The position numbers and the translations under genes are program-made. From Prorocentrum cordatum (lineage: Eukaryota; Sar; Dinophyceae; Prorocentrales; Prorocentraceae), in the NCBI GenBank assembly GCA_963575745.1, contig CAUYUJ010018623.1, positions 135,769-199,768 of the forward strand: DNA of 64,000 nucleotides, in the 5' to 3' direction. Positions 1 to 10,330 of the stretch are shown here, in pieces. Each line of letters opens with the position of its first letter. Positions within the stretch are counted from its first letter, which is position 1. Below the pieces are notes generated by a model that was given only the letters and a program-made list of their open reading frames with translations, did no database searches and was not told the DNA's origin.

Positions 1-309
1 CATGAGCAGGCGCGTGATCCATTCCACGGGAAGGAGCGGGACGTACGGAGCATAGGCTCGCTGCGGATCGCCAAAGGCTCCGTCTCCATAGTGCCAGAGA
101 GTGGGTCGAGCCTGCGTCATGGCTTCCCAGTTGAACAGAGAAAACGGCCTGCTGCCCCGCGCGACCTGCAGGCGAGGCACAGTGGTCGAGGCGGACGCGG
201 CGGCGGCGTCGGAAGGCTACGACGTGCTCGGCGCCGCGGGCGGAGCAGCCTGACAATCGACGCCACTGAGAAGCCATTGCAGCTCTGCGAGCATTTTGTG
301 TTGCGACTG
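1..309 (-). pseudogene. Helitron-N-like continuation of the USP gene (broken, runs off left edge)
   Basis: Past the TAG at 310-312 the same minus-strand frame as the USP exon stays readable after a second in-frame TAG near 215-220. It encodes FSLFNWEAMTQARPTLWHYGDG and then AFGDPQRAY; the YGDG motif lies near 79-96. This resembles the 'W...FPTLFPYGDG' signature of Helitron-like N-terminal regions. Near 30-50 a one-base frame change gives LPVEWITRLLM, also typical of that region. Two stops and a frameshift mean this copy is dead unless they are spliced out. The rest of a Rep/helicase would lie left of position 1. The family assignment is inference from motifs. Confidence 0.5.
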
Positions 310-3105
310 CTAGCTCGTAGCTTTCTGCGCGAGCTTCCGAACCTTGGCGCACTGCTCAAGAATGCGCTCTCGGCCGGCCTCGTCCTGCAGGCAGGAGTCG
401 TTGCCGTCCAACTGCGACTCCAGGATGGACTCCGCTTCCGCCGCCACCGACCGCGCTGCGGCGGCGTCGAGCTCTTCCATCTGGTGCTGCAGGGCCGTGA
501 TCTGCATGCAGCTCTCGTGAGCCTTGGCTCCAGGAGTGTCATCGGGGTGGAAGGCGGCCACCACTCTGGACTGGCGCTCGAGCGCGACGTCCTCGTCGAT
601 CTTGTCGGCGTGCCCCGCCGCCGTGGCGTCCCCGGGCCCGCTGGACAGGACCACGCCCGGGTCGTCGGTGTCCATGGGGACCTCCACAGCAGAGTCCGAG
701 ATCGGAGGCGGCACCCGTTTCTCAATGCCCGCTGGGCACCACTGGGCCACCAGGTCGGCGTCGTAAGTGGTCTCGGCGTATGCGACGTTGGTCTTCCGAA
801 GGTAGGCCGCCTGGGCGTCGAACACTGACTTCTCGATCTGGAGCTGAGCGATGCGGCTGACGCGGGCGCGGCCCCTGCGCTGGGCCTCGTCGGCGCCCTC
901 GTCGCCCTGGGAGGGCGGCCCCGTGAAACTGACGGCAAAAGACTTTCCCAGGTCAGGGGTTGGGAACCGCGTCAAGGCCTCGGTGCACGAGGCGTTCCCG
1001 AACAGCACGGCGCATCCCGTGAAGCCAGATTGGTGGAAGAGGAAGTCCCAGGAGCGCGCGGTCTGAGTGCCGGCAGTCTCAGCCTTGGAGCGCTGGTCTG
1101 GCCGCAACACAACCTTGGTGGCAACCACCCGCGCCAGGGCGAGCAGCATCTCGTGCGCCAGCGTCGTGTCTCGGAACAGCGGGAGCCAGCGGCCAATCCA
1201 CATGTGGTTCGCCAGGGCGTACTTGCACATCGTGGGCGTCTTCTTCCTGAAGTTGTCGAAACACTCCTGGCAGACGTTCACTTTCTCGTGCCCGCTGGCT
1301 TGCGCATCACTGACTCGGCGCTTGTGGAGGAGCACGCGCCTGCGCCCCTGCGAGTCTCCGACCCTCTTGTTCACGGCGGACGCGAGAAGCTCTTCCTTCG
1401 GGATGAGGTTCCAGGCCTCGTGGTACGTCTCTGGGTCGAGCAGCACGGCCACGGCCTCTGGAGCCTGCATGGAACACTCCGGCCCGGCCAGGTACACTTC
1501 CTGGACGTCTTCCGACCACTGGCGTCGCGCGCAGAAGACGCACGCCTTCATACACCTGTGGTCCCACCTCTGGTCACGAGGCAATCCTTCGTCCGAGTTG
1601 GCCTGCGCCGTCATCTCTTCCGAGAACCCGTCCCAGCCCATGGCTCCGCGAGTGTAGAACTCCGTGAAGTTGCTGATGGTGAGCCTCATCTCCTGGCCGG
1701 TGGTCTTGTGCGGGCACAGCGACTCGAGCGCGAAGCGGACATTGCGGTACCTCTGTTCCCCCCCGTGTTCCTTGCTCACGTTCTCGAGCCAGTCGCCCTT
1801 GCAGATGAACTCTGTGTCCTGGCAGAGTTGACATGGCACAGGTTGAGTGTGTAGCGCCCGCATGTCCCAGATCTTGACCTTCTCCGTAGGTTCCTTGCGT
1901 CGAAGCTCACGAGTATGCTCATACCTGCGGATCGGGTCCTGGGACTCAGCGAAGTGATCGAGTCGGGTGCGGTCTCGATTATCCCCCTGTCCGGATCTTG
2001 CCCACCTCTTCTTCACGTTGTCGTCTGCGAGCAGACGTGCCTTATCAGCCCGTAGGGCTTCTTTGCCACTCGCGCGTTCGTCTCGGTCCTGCTGTCGGCC
2101 GCTTCGGTCCTGCTCCCGGCCGCTCTGGGCCCGGCCGCTCTGGTCCCGGCTGCTTCGGTCTTGCTGTCGACCGCTTCTGCACCTGCCGCCTTGGCCGTGC
2201 TGCGGGCCGCCGTGGTTGCTCGCCCCAGCCGGCTCTTGCCCGCGGGCCTGGCTGGTCTGCCCTTGGGCGCGTCGATCCGGTTGCTGCAGCGCCACCGACG
2301 CGGCCTCCGCCACCCTGCTGGTCAAGAGGTCCCGCATAGTGCGGGGATCAGCCCGCGCCTGCTTGCCGCGCAGGCGCCTGCCCGTGGGTGTGTCGACGCG
2401 CGTCAAGAAGACGAGGTACTGGAAATGCTCTGGTGGCTCGCTCAGCTTGGAAACCTTACCGTCGTTCAACTTGAACCATTCGTTGTCCAAGTGCACGAAC
2501 GTGAAGTAGTGGCCAGATTGCATCATCTGGTCGGCGGAGACGTCTCCATCTGCTTCGTGTGCCGCAAGCGAGTCGACGCGATACGTAGCAGTGTCTTCAG
2601 TGCCGGCCACCGTCACCTCAAATTCGGCGGTGCCCCAATCTGCCCTAGCAGTGACGGAGTGGCGGACGCCACCGAGCTCGTAAGTATTCTCAACGCGCAG
2701 CATCAACGCAGGAGAAGGCGCCGCGATGGCAGCGTCTCCGGTCAAAGATACCATCAGCATACCAGCAACATTGACTTTGCCCGCCGCCGCTGCTACCTGC
2801 GCGTCGGGAGACACCTGGCACAGGATCTGGTCCTCGACGGCCTCGGCGGCTCCCGAGCCGAACACTCGCGTGCGGAGGTCCTGGGCGTTGTCCAAGCACC
2901 CCAGCAGGAAGGTGGCGCACTCGGAGGCGTCCTGCTGTGTTCCTCCAGGATACTTACTGTGGTGGAGGAAGTAGCTGACCAGTTTCCCCAGCAGGGGCAC
3001 GGTGTCCAAGCACGTGCTGGCCGGGTCTGCCTTGGCGAGACGACTGATGTCTGAATCTCGGCGGACTTCCACTTTAGAGCCGCCTCCCCCCGCCCGGACC
3101 ACCGA
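310..3105 (-). CDS. USP deubiquitinase C-terminal half fused to DUF6570-like region (exon 3)
   Basis: This 930-residue open frame starts right at the edge of a tandem-repeat intron. Near its N-terminus is GGTQQDASECATFLLGCLD, a conserved block of ubiquitin-specific proteases. Near residue 198 is SGHYFTFVHLDNEWFKLND, the USP His box with the catalytic His codon at 2509-2511. A charged Gln/Arg/Ser/Gly-rich linker follows (about residues 250-340). The C-terminal half has paired cysteines (CQLC, CVFCARR, CQEC) and TPTMCKYALANHMWIG near residue 620, resembling the DUF6570 block found ahead of Helitron-like helicases. The catalytic Cys lies in an upstream exon (4689-5908). USP enzymes cleave ubiquitin from proteins. 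The fusion to transposon-type sequence suggests a mobile-element polyprotein rather than a housekeeping enzyme. It ends at TAG 310-312, but related sequence continues beyond. Confidence 0.6.
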   Translation of the reverse strand, partial: SVVRAGGGGSKVEVRRDSDISRLAKADPASTCLDTVPLLGKLVSYFLHHSKYPGGTQQDASECATFLLGCLDNAQDLRTRVFGSGAAEAVEDQILCQVSPDAQVAAAAGKVNVAGMLMVSLTGDAAIAAPSPALMLRVENTYELGGVRHSVTARADWGTAEFEVTVAGTEDTATYRVDSLAAHEADGDVSADQMMQSGHYFTFVHLDNEWFKLNDGKVSKLSEPPEHFQYLVFLTRVDTPTGRRLRGKQARADPRTMRDLLTSRVAEAASVALQQPDRRAQGQTSQARGQEPAGASNHGGPQHGQGGRCRSGRQQDRSSRDQSGRAQSGREQDRSGRQQDRDERASGKEALRADKARLLADDNVKKRWARSGQGDNRDRTRLDHFAESQDPIRRYEHTRELRRKEPTEKVKIWDMRALHTQPVPCQLCQDTEFICKGDWLENVSKEHGGEQRYRNVRFALESLCPHKTTGQEMRLTISNFTEFYTRGAMGWDGFSEEMTAQANSDEGLPRDQRWDHRCMKACVFCARRQWSEDVQEVYLAGPECSMQAPEAVAVLLDPETYHEAWNLIPKEELLASAVNKRVGDSQGRRRVLLHKRRVSDAQASGHEKVNVCQECFDNFRKKTPTMCKYALANHMWIGRWLPLFRDTTLAHEMLLALARVVATKVVLRPDQRSKAETAGTQTARSWDFLFHQSGFTGCAVLFGNASCTEALTRFPTPDLGKSFAVSFTGPPSQGDEGADEAQRRGRARVSRIAQLQIEKSVFDAQAAYLRKTNVAYAETTYDADLVAQWCPAGIEKRVPPPISDSAVEVPMDTDDPGVVLSSGPGDATAAGHADKIDEDVALERQSRVVAAFHPDDTPGAKAHESCMQITALQHQMEELDAAAARSVAAEAESILESQLDGNDSCLQDEAGRERILEQCAKVRKLAQKATS

Positions 3106-4319
3106 GGCGACCCTGGCGGCCGATCAGACAGAGCGAGAAGCTCGTGGAGGGCCGTCTGCAAGGGTGGGCAAACAGCGATGGGCGTCACCGAGGGCCGTTC
3201 CCCGGAGAGCTAGAGGGCGAGGGGGTCACCGAGGGCCGTTCCTGGGGGGGCCAGGGGCGAGGGGCCACCGAGAGCCGTTTCCCCATGGGACAAGAGGCGA
3301 AGGGGTCACCGAGGGCCGTTTCGCTGAATTCGAACGGAGCTGCGTTGCACCATTTGAGATATGCAAGGACGCAAGTTGCCTGACTCGCCCTTTGACGGAA
3401 AGCCTCTGGGCATGGCGATCAGCGAAGCCTTTCAATGGAAAATCTCCAGGCGCACGCCGGATCGCTCGCGTGGAAGAACCCTTGGAACTGGGCCAGAGAG
3501 GATCGAGATCAGAGACCCTGGCGGCCGATCAGACAGAGCGAGAAGCTCGTGGAGGGCCGTCTGCAAGGATGGGCAAACAGCGATGGGAGTCACCGAGGGC
3601 CGTTCCCCGGAGAGCTAGAGGGCGATGGGGGTCACCGAGGGCCGTTCCTGGGAGGGCCAGGGGCGAGGGATCACCGAGGGCCGTTTCCCCATGGGACAAG
3701 AGGCGAGGGGGTCACCGAGGGCCGTTTCGCTGAATTCAAACGGGGCTGAGTGGCACCATTTGAGATATGCAAGGACGCAAGTTGCCTGACTCGCCCTTTG
3801 ACGGAAAGCCTCTGGGCATGGCGATCAGCGAAGCCTTCCAATGGAAAATCTCCAGGCGCACGCCGGAGCGCTCGCGTGGAAGAACCTTTGGAACTGGCAG
3901 AGGATCGAGATCAGAGACCCTGGGGGCCGATCAGACAGAGCGAGAAGCTCGTGGAGGGCCGTCTGCAAGAATGGGCAAACAGCGATGGGAGTCACCGAGG
4001 GCCGTTCCCCGGAGAGCTAGAGGGCGATGGGGGTCACCGAGGGCCGTTCCTGGGGGGCCCAGGGGCGGGGGGTCACCGAGAGCCGTTTACCCATGGGACA
4101 AGAGGCGAGGGGGTCACCGAGGGCCGTTTCGCTGAAATCGACAAGAGCTGAGTGTCACCATTTGAGAGACGCAAGGACGCAAGTTGCCTGACTCGCCCTT
4201 TGACGGAAAGCCTCTGGGCATTGCGATTGGCGCAGCCTTTCAATGGAAAATCTCCAGGCGCACGCCGAATCGCCCGCGTGGAAGAACCCTTGGAACTGGG
4301 CCAGAGAGGATCGAGATCA
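3106..4319. repeat. Three tandem copies of a ~405-bp unit filling an intron
   Basis: The block GACCCTGGCGGCCGATCAG recurs at 3109, 3514 and 3916 and the third copy ends near 4320, so the period is about 402-405 bp. Each unit contains about four shorter repeats built on GTCACCGAGGGCCGTT, spaced about 40 bp. On the minus strand the array lies between the end of a short coding exon (4320-4416) and the start of the USP exon (3105), so it makes up essentially the whole intron. The forward ORFs here are artefacts of the repeat. Confidence 0.85.
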
Positions 4320-4416
4320 GAGCTCGTCTGAGGCCCGGGCATACGAGAGAACGTAGCGCCTCAGGCACTGGCCGAGCGGCGTCAGGTCGGCCTCGCCGTT
4401 GCGAAGAATCTCCAGC
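4320..4416 (-). CDS. Short internal exon of the USP-Helitron-like gene
   Basis: On the minus strand a pyrimidine-rich stretch ending CTGCCAG at 4417 is followed by G, then a frame reading LEILRNGEADLTPLGQCLRR and YVLSYARASDEL. It closes with a TGA just inside the repeat array. The composition fits the helical part of a USP domain between the Cys box and the QQDASE block. It shares a frame index with the second half of exon 1. The acceptor is a convincing AG|G; the downstream donor is ambiguous because the intron is repetitive. Only about 97 bases, so moderate confidence. Confidence 0.5.
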
Positions 4417-4688
4417 CTGGCAGACGCAGACGCACCGTGCTCTCGACGCGACCAAGTCCCATGAATACGGGGCAAGGGAGGGGGGAGGAGCGTGTTACCA
4501 AATCATATCGTACCCCACGACTAGAGTCGCTGGCCGTGGTAACCGAGCACTGAATCGGGAGCTCAGCGGTAGCCCAGGGCCGCTTTTTCAAAACGCAATG
4601 CGATGCGTCATGGGACTCGCAGCGCCGGAGCAACTGTGCGGAACGACGCGCTCGTTTGGATTGAAACATCCCGACGCCTCCAAGGCTT
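4417..4688 (-). other. Probable intron between USP exons 1 and 2
   Basis: No coding continuity is visible. The frame from exon 1 reads into this stretch and stops at 4608. The donor lies near 4685-4692 and may be of the GC type, which dinoflagellates use alongside GT. I did not fix the exact base. Confidence 0.4.
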
Positions 4689-5908
4689 GCAGTGGATCAG
4701 GGCCTGCACCACGGCGTTGAGGTAGCACGTATTCCCGAAGATGGGCATGCACACGGACGTCAGGTAGAGGTTCGACAGGTCGTCTGTGACGTTGGCAAAG
4801 AAATCACATATTCTCTCCTTTGCGAACGAGAACGAATCCGCGTGGGCGAGGCTAATGCGTCTGAAGTCCGTCCAAGCAGCGAGCACCTGTGCGATGCGCC
4901 TGGCCCTGACTGGGTCGGGGCGCGGGTCCTCCTGGTCAGCCGCGTAGAGAAACTTCACCGCCTCCAGCCGCTCTGCCAGGGCAGCCTGCCGCGAGGGGCG
5001 CGCTGGGCCTTCCACGTCACGCAGAGAGTCGATGCCATGATGCTCCGCGGCGGTTCGAAAGGTCCAACGCCAGGGGGCGACGTCGCTGACCTCCCCGTAG
5101 TACTTGGCGCTAGCTACGCCGAGCATGTCAGGCTGCGCAATGCGAACAGACGAAGGGTAGGTACATCCACTCTGTAGGATCCAGCGTTCGTGGAGCACTT
5201 GTAAAGCGCCTGCCACAAATCGGCATCGTCGCCCCTCCTCGACGGCAAGTATTCTGGATCAGAAGCTCGCTTGGCCGCGAATGCCTCGTGCCATTTGACT
5301 GCTTTCGCATCCGCTTTCGTCAACGGGTTCTCGAGCTGAACTGATTCTCGCAGGCCTTGCGACCAAGGTACTTCTGCCCAACGGCGGTCCGTCTGAGCCA
5401 GCTCAGGGGACAGCTGAATGCGAGGGGTACCCGTGGAACGAGCAGAGGTAGCAAGCAGAAGTGCTGGGGGCCGCTGAGGAGTGAAGGCCTGCATGGGCGT
5501 GCACTTGATAGGCGTGTCCTGCGCGGGCGTGGCAACGCCCCCGTTGCCGGCGTCGCCGACCCGCCGAACTTTCGCCAACGGCGAGCCATCGCCATCCTCT
5601 GCACTGCCCCCCGGCTGATCAGCCGGGAACCCGCCGGACGAAGGGTTCAGCAAGTATGCCACCAGGCACTGCCTCCTCCTGCTATCGTCGTTCGCACCTG
5701 GGTGCGGCAACTCGTTATACCTCATGTAAAGCGTCTCGGGCCACCAATTCTTCAGTTGACGGTGATAGGCATCGAATGCGTTTCTTATCAGAGGCCCCTC
5801 GCAGCCACGCAAGCCTTCCAGGCTTACATCGTCGCCCATGTCAGTCAGTGCGTTCTTCAGCTTCACGCGCGGAGGCGGCAGCTGTCCAATGTCAATTTTG
5901 GGCGGCAT
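4689..5908 (-). CDS. Exon 1 of USP-Helitron-like gene with USP catalytic Cys box
   Basis: Translation from the ATG at 5908 begins MPPKIDIGQLPPPRVKLKNA. It contains an unrecognised region with YHRQLKNWWPETLYMRYNEL, a Pro/Ala-rich linker, then LWQALYKCSTNAGSYRVD. Between about 5210 and 5150 the coding frame changes, by indel or a tiny intron. The new frame reads YPSSVRIAQPDMLGVASAKY and ends with PIFGNTCYLNAVVQALIHC, the USP Cys box. The catalytic Cys codon is at 4725-4727. The frame stays open 5' of the ATG to 6061, so the start is chosen by protein character and by the spliced-leader-like site about 90 bases upstream. Confidence 0.55.
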
Positions 5909-5993
5909 TGCTGCCGCGCGTAGGCCGGGCGGTTGTTGCCCGCAAGTTGGAGCACAGACAAACTTGCGTAAATGCGCAGTCGTGCCGCGCCGG

Positions 5994-6014
5994 CTTGAGC
6001 CGCGATGTTTACGG
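5994..6014 (-). other. Spliced-leader-like relict (DinoSL)
   Basis: Read on the minus strand, the 21 bases CCGTAAACATCGCGGCTCAAG minus one internal run match 16 of 21 positions of the dinoflagellate spliced leader, including its 5' CCGTA, central CAT and 3' GGCTCAAG. It sits about 90 bases upstream of the ATG at 5908 in the sense orientation. Such relicts arise when trans-spliced mRNA is copied back into the genome. A simple binomial estimate gives about 0.1-0.2 chance hits this good in the window on both strands. Confidence 0.4.
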
Positions 6015-6099
6015 ATCAGGGTAAGACGCAAGCTCTCACGCGCAATGCGGTGGATAATCACTGCACCAAGAGATCCCCCCCTGCGCTGGCCCTATAGTC

Positions 6100-7708
6100 C
6101 CGGAAGAGTGCCACGCCTGCTAAGCTTTGCGACAGTGTCGTGGGTGGCGGCCGCGCTCAGAGACCCCCTGTGGTGTCGAGAAAGTTCCGCGCCTACTAGG
6201 CTTCGCGCCGGTGTCGTGGATAGCGACCGAGCTGAGAGACCACCCCCTGCGCACCCCCTGCGGTGTCGAGAAAGTGCCACGCTTGCTAGGTTTGCGCCAG
6301 TGTCGTGGATAGCGGCCGAGCTGAGAGACCACCCCCTGCGCACCCCGTGTGGTGTCGAGAAAGTGCCACGCCTGCTCGGCACCCCCTGTGGTGTCGAGAA
6401 AGTGCCACGCCTGCTAGGCTTTGCGCCAGTGTCGTGGATAGCGGCCGAGCTGAGAGACCACCCCCTGCCCACCCCCTTTGGCGTCGAGAAAGTGCCGCGC
6501 CTGCTAGCCTTTGCGTGCGCCAGTGTCGTGGATAGCGGCCGAGCTGAGAGACCACCCCCTGCGCACCCCCTGTGGTGTCGAGAAAGTGCCACGCTTGCTA
6601 GATTTTGCGACAGTGTCGTGGATAGCGACCGAGCTGAGAGACCACCGCCTGCGCACCCCCTGTGGTGTCGAGAAAGTGCCACCCTTGCTAGGCTTTGCGC
6701 CAGTGTCGTGGATAGCGGCCGAGCTGAGAGACCCCCCCCTCCGCACCCCGTGTGGTGTCGAGAAAGTGCCACGCCTGCTAGCCTTTGCGCCGGTGTCGTG
6801 GATAGCGACCGAGCTGAGAGACCACCCCCTGCGCACCCCCTGTGGTGTCGAGAAAGTGCCACGCTTGCTGCGCCAGTGTCGTGGATAGCGGCCGAGCTGA
6901 GAGACCACCCCCTGCGCACCCCGTGTGGTGTCGAGAAAGTGCCACGCCTGCTCGGCACCCCCTGTGGTGTCGAGAAAGTGCCACGCCTGCTAGGCTTTGC
7001 GCCAGTGTCGTGGATAGCGGCCGAGCTGAGAGACCACCCCCTGCCCACCCCCTTTGGTGTCGAGAAAGTGCCGACTGCTAGCCTTTGCGTGCGCCAGTGT
7101 CGTGGATAGCGGCCGAGCTGAGAGACCACCCCCTGCGCACCCCCTGTGGTGTCGAGAAAGTGCCACGCTTGCTAGATTTGCGACAGTGTCGTGGATAGCG
7201 ACCGAGCTGAGAGACCACCCCTGCGCACCCCCTGTGGTGTCGAGAAAGTGCCACCCTTGCTAGGCTTTGCGCCAGTGTCGTGGATAGCGGCCGAGCTGAG
7301 AGACCCCCCCTCCGCACCCCGTGTGGTGTCGAGAAAGTGCCACGCCTGCTAGCCTTTGCGCCAGTGTCGTGGATAGCGGCCGAGCTGAGAGACCACCCCC
7401 TGCGCACCCCCTGTGGTGTCGAGAAAGTGCCACGTCTGCTAGGCTTTGCGCCAGTGTCGTGGATAGCGGCCGAGCTGAGAGACCACCCCCTGCCCACTCC
7501 TTTTGGTGTCGAGAAAGTGCCACGCCTGCTAGGCTTTGCGCCAGTGTCGTGGATAGGGACCGCGGTGAGAGACCACCCCCTGCTGCGCACCCCCTGTGGT
7601 GTCGAGAGAGTGCCACGCCTGCTAGGCTTTGCGCCGGTGTCGTGGATAGCGGCCGAGCTGAGAGACCACCCCCTGCGCACCCCCTGTGGTGTCGAGAAAG
7701 TGCCACGA
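6100..7708. repeat. 90-bp minisatellite array, first copy
   Basis: About 18 units built on GTCGTGGATAGCGGCCGAGC, followed by TGAGAGACCACCCCCTGCGC and GTGGTGTCGAGAAAGTGCCA. The length is 90 bp, a multiple of three, and few units contain stops, so several frames on both strands look open with a 30-residue period. A higher-order repeat of about 575 bp is visible: a shortened unit at 6371 recurs at 6947. I treat the ORFs as repeat artefacts. Confidence 0.9.
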
Positions 7709-7850
7709 GCTGTGCTGCGCTGTGCTGAGCTGAGCCGTGCTGGGCTGTGCTGAGCTGTGCTGAGCTGAGCCGAGCTGTGCTGTGCTGAGCTGAGCTGAGC
7801 TGTGCTGTGCTGTGCTGAGCTGAGTTGAGCTGAGCTGAGCAGTGCTGTGA
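7709..7850. repeat. GCTGW pentamer tract
   Basis: The sequence is an irregular run of GAGCT/GTGCT pentamers (AGCTGTGCTGAGCTGAGCCG and so on). It directly continues the 90-bp array and precedes a poly-G run. A close copy lies at 12019-12130. Confidence 0.9.
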
Positions 7851-8005
7851 CGAGGGGGGGGGGGGGGGGGAGTGAAGTGCGCGTGTGTGTGTGTGTGTGT
7901 GTGAGTGAGAGGAGGAAGAAAGAGAGAGGAGGGGAGGTGCGAGGAGACGCGGGTGCGGCGCGGCAGGGAAGAAAACCAGCACCCCACGAAGCATGTGGGG
8001 AACTA
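7851..8005. repeat. Poly-G, GT tract and conserved linker between satellites
   Basis: It holds a G run (about 7855-7871), a GT microsatellite (7880-7903) and a purine-rich stretch. It ends with a linker containing GGCGCGGCAGGGAAGAAAAC and ACCCCACGAAGCATGTGGGG, which is repeated at 12160-12210 at the same place in the second cassette. Confidence 0.8.
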
Positions 8006-10150
8006 CGAGACCCTAGGAAAACTAAACAGGACCCTAACAAAACTTAACGAGACCCTCGGAAAGTAAACAGGACCCTGCCAAAACTAAACGAGACCATCGG
8101 GAACTAGACAGGACCCTAGCAAAACTAAACGAGACCCTAGGAAATTTCAACAGGACCCCACCAAAACTAAACGAGACCTTAGGACAACTAAACATGACCC
8201 TAGCCAAACTAAACGAGACCCTAGGAAAACTAAACAGGACCCTAGCAAAACTAAACGAGACCGTAGGACAACTAAACAGGACCCTAGCAAAACTAAACGA
8301 GACCCTAGGACAACTAAACAGGACCCTAGCAAAACGAAGCGAGACCTTAGGACATCTAAACAGGATCCTACCAAAACTAAACGAGACCCTAGGCAAGTTT
8401 AACAGGACCCTAGCAAAACTAAGCGAGACCCTAGGACAGTTAAACATGACCCTACCAAAACTAAACGAGACCCTTAAAATAATAATAATAATAATTATAA
8501 AGGACCCTAGCACAACTGAACGAGACCCTGGGCAAACTAAACAGGACCCTCGCAAAACTAAACGAGACCCCAGGACAATTAAAAAGGATCCTAGCACAAG
8601 TAAACGAGACCCTAGGACAACTAAACAGGACCCTAGCAAAACGAAACGAGACCCTAGGACAACTAAACAGGACCCTACCAAAACTAAACGAGACCATAGG
8701 AAAACTAAACATGACCATAGAAAAACTAAACGAGACCCTAGGAAAACTAAGCAGGACCCCGCCAAAACTAAACGAGGCAGTAGGAAAACTAAACAGGACC
8801 ATGCCGAAACTAAACGGGACCCTAGGCAAACTATGCAAGACCCGAACAAAACTAAGCGAGACCGTAGGAAAACTAAACCGGACCATACCAAATTTAAACG
8901 ATACCCTAGGAAAGCTAAAGAGGACCTTAGCAAAACTAAACGAGACCCTAGGACAACTCAATAGGACCCGAGCAAAACTAAACGAGGCCCGCGGAAAACT
9001 AGAAACATGACCCTACCGAAACTAAGCGAGGCCATAGGAAAACTGAACAGGACTCTACCAGAACTAAACGAGACCATCGGAAAACTCAACAGGACCTTAC
9101 CAAAACTAAACGAGATCCTAGGACAACTAAACAGGACCCTGCCAAATTATAAACGAGACCCTAGGACAACTAAGCAGGACCCTACAAAATTGAACGAGAC
9201 CCTAGGACAACTAAACATGACCCTAGCCAAACTAAACGAGACCCTAGGAAAACTCAACAGGACCCTACCAAAATTAAACGAGGCCCTCGGAACACTAAAC
9301 AGGATCCTCGCAAAACTAAACGAGACCCTAGGACAACTAAACAGGACCCTACCAAAACTACACAAGACCCTAGGACAACTAAACAGGACCCTGGCGCAAC
9401 TCAACGAGACCCTAGGCAAACTACACAGGACCCTGCCAAAACTAACGAGACCCTAGGACAATTAAGCAAGACCCTACCAAAACTAAACGAGACCTTAGCG
9501 GAAACGAAAGCAAGCAGGACCCTGCTAACACTAAGCGAGACCCTAGAAAAAAAACTTAAACAGGACCCTCGCAACACTAAGCGAGGCCATAGGAACACTA
9601 AACAGGGCCCTCGCAAAACTGAGCGAGACCCTCGGAAATTCAAACAGGACCCTAGCAACACTAAACGAGACCCTAGGGCAACTAAACAGGACCCTGCGAA
9701 CACTAAACGAGACCCTATGACAACTAAACAGAACAATGCCAACACTAAACGAGACCTTGGGAAAACTAAGCAGGACCCCACCAACACTAAACGATACCAT
9801 AGGAAAGCTAAACATGACCCTAACAAAACTAAACGAGACCCTAGGACAACTACATAGGGCCCTACCATAACTAAACGAGACCCCAGGACAACTAAACAGG
9901 ACCTTCGCAAAACTAGACGAGACCCTAGGACAAACTAAACAGGACCCTGCCAAAACTAAACGAGACCATAGGACAATTAAACAGGACCCTTCCAAACTTA
10001 AACGAGACCATAGGAACACTAAACAGGACCCTAGCACAACTAAACGAGACCCCAGGAAAACTAACCAGGACCCTATGAAAACTAAACGAGGCCCTAGGAC
10101 AATTAAAAAGGACCCTAGCAAAACTAAACGAGACCATAGGAAAATTACGC
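8006..10150. repeat. ~41-bp tandem array, first copy
   Basis: About 50 dimeric units of two similar 20-21-bp halves, AAACTAAACGAGACCCTAGG and AACTAAACAGGACCCTAGCA. The half-unit gives seven-residue pseudo-heptads (KLNETLG, QLNRTLA) in the forward frames. A short AAT-rich interruption is at 8476-8500. I see no gene. Confidence 0.9.
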
Positions 10151-10330
10151 TACCGAGGAACTCCACATACTTAATTTAATATTATGTGCTTGCTTAAAGT
10201 TATCATATATGCGCAATTCTGCGTTCTCAGCCCTCGTCGCGAATGTTCCCCTCTGTGTCATCCAACGCCATATTGCTTGAACCTCCTTCCTCTTCCCAGC
10301 CTTCTATCCTCCATCGAGGACAGATTCGAG
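10151..10330. other. Unique AT-richer spacer between satellite cassettes
   Basis: About 180 bases without repeat structure separate the two cassettes. The stretch includes the AT-rich TTAATTTAATATTATGTGC. No gene or known signal is seen. Confidence 0.5.

Noticed and set aside
117-938. Minus-strand 273-residue ORF overlapping the USP gene end
   Set aside because: Shadow frame of the USP exon, Arg/Pro/Ser-rich without protein character.
6100-7708. CRISPR-like array
   Set aside because: Repeats are contiguous 90-bp units with no unique spacers, in a eukaryotic genome.
8194-8964. Long ORFs with KLNETLGQLNRTLA heptads in the 41-bp arrays, suggesting coiled-coil proteins
   Set aside because: They follow exactly from the 20-21-bp repeat unit; comparable ORFs exist on the opposite strand and break whenever unit length varies.
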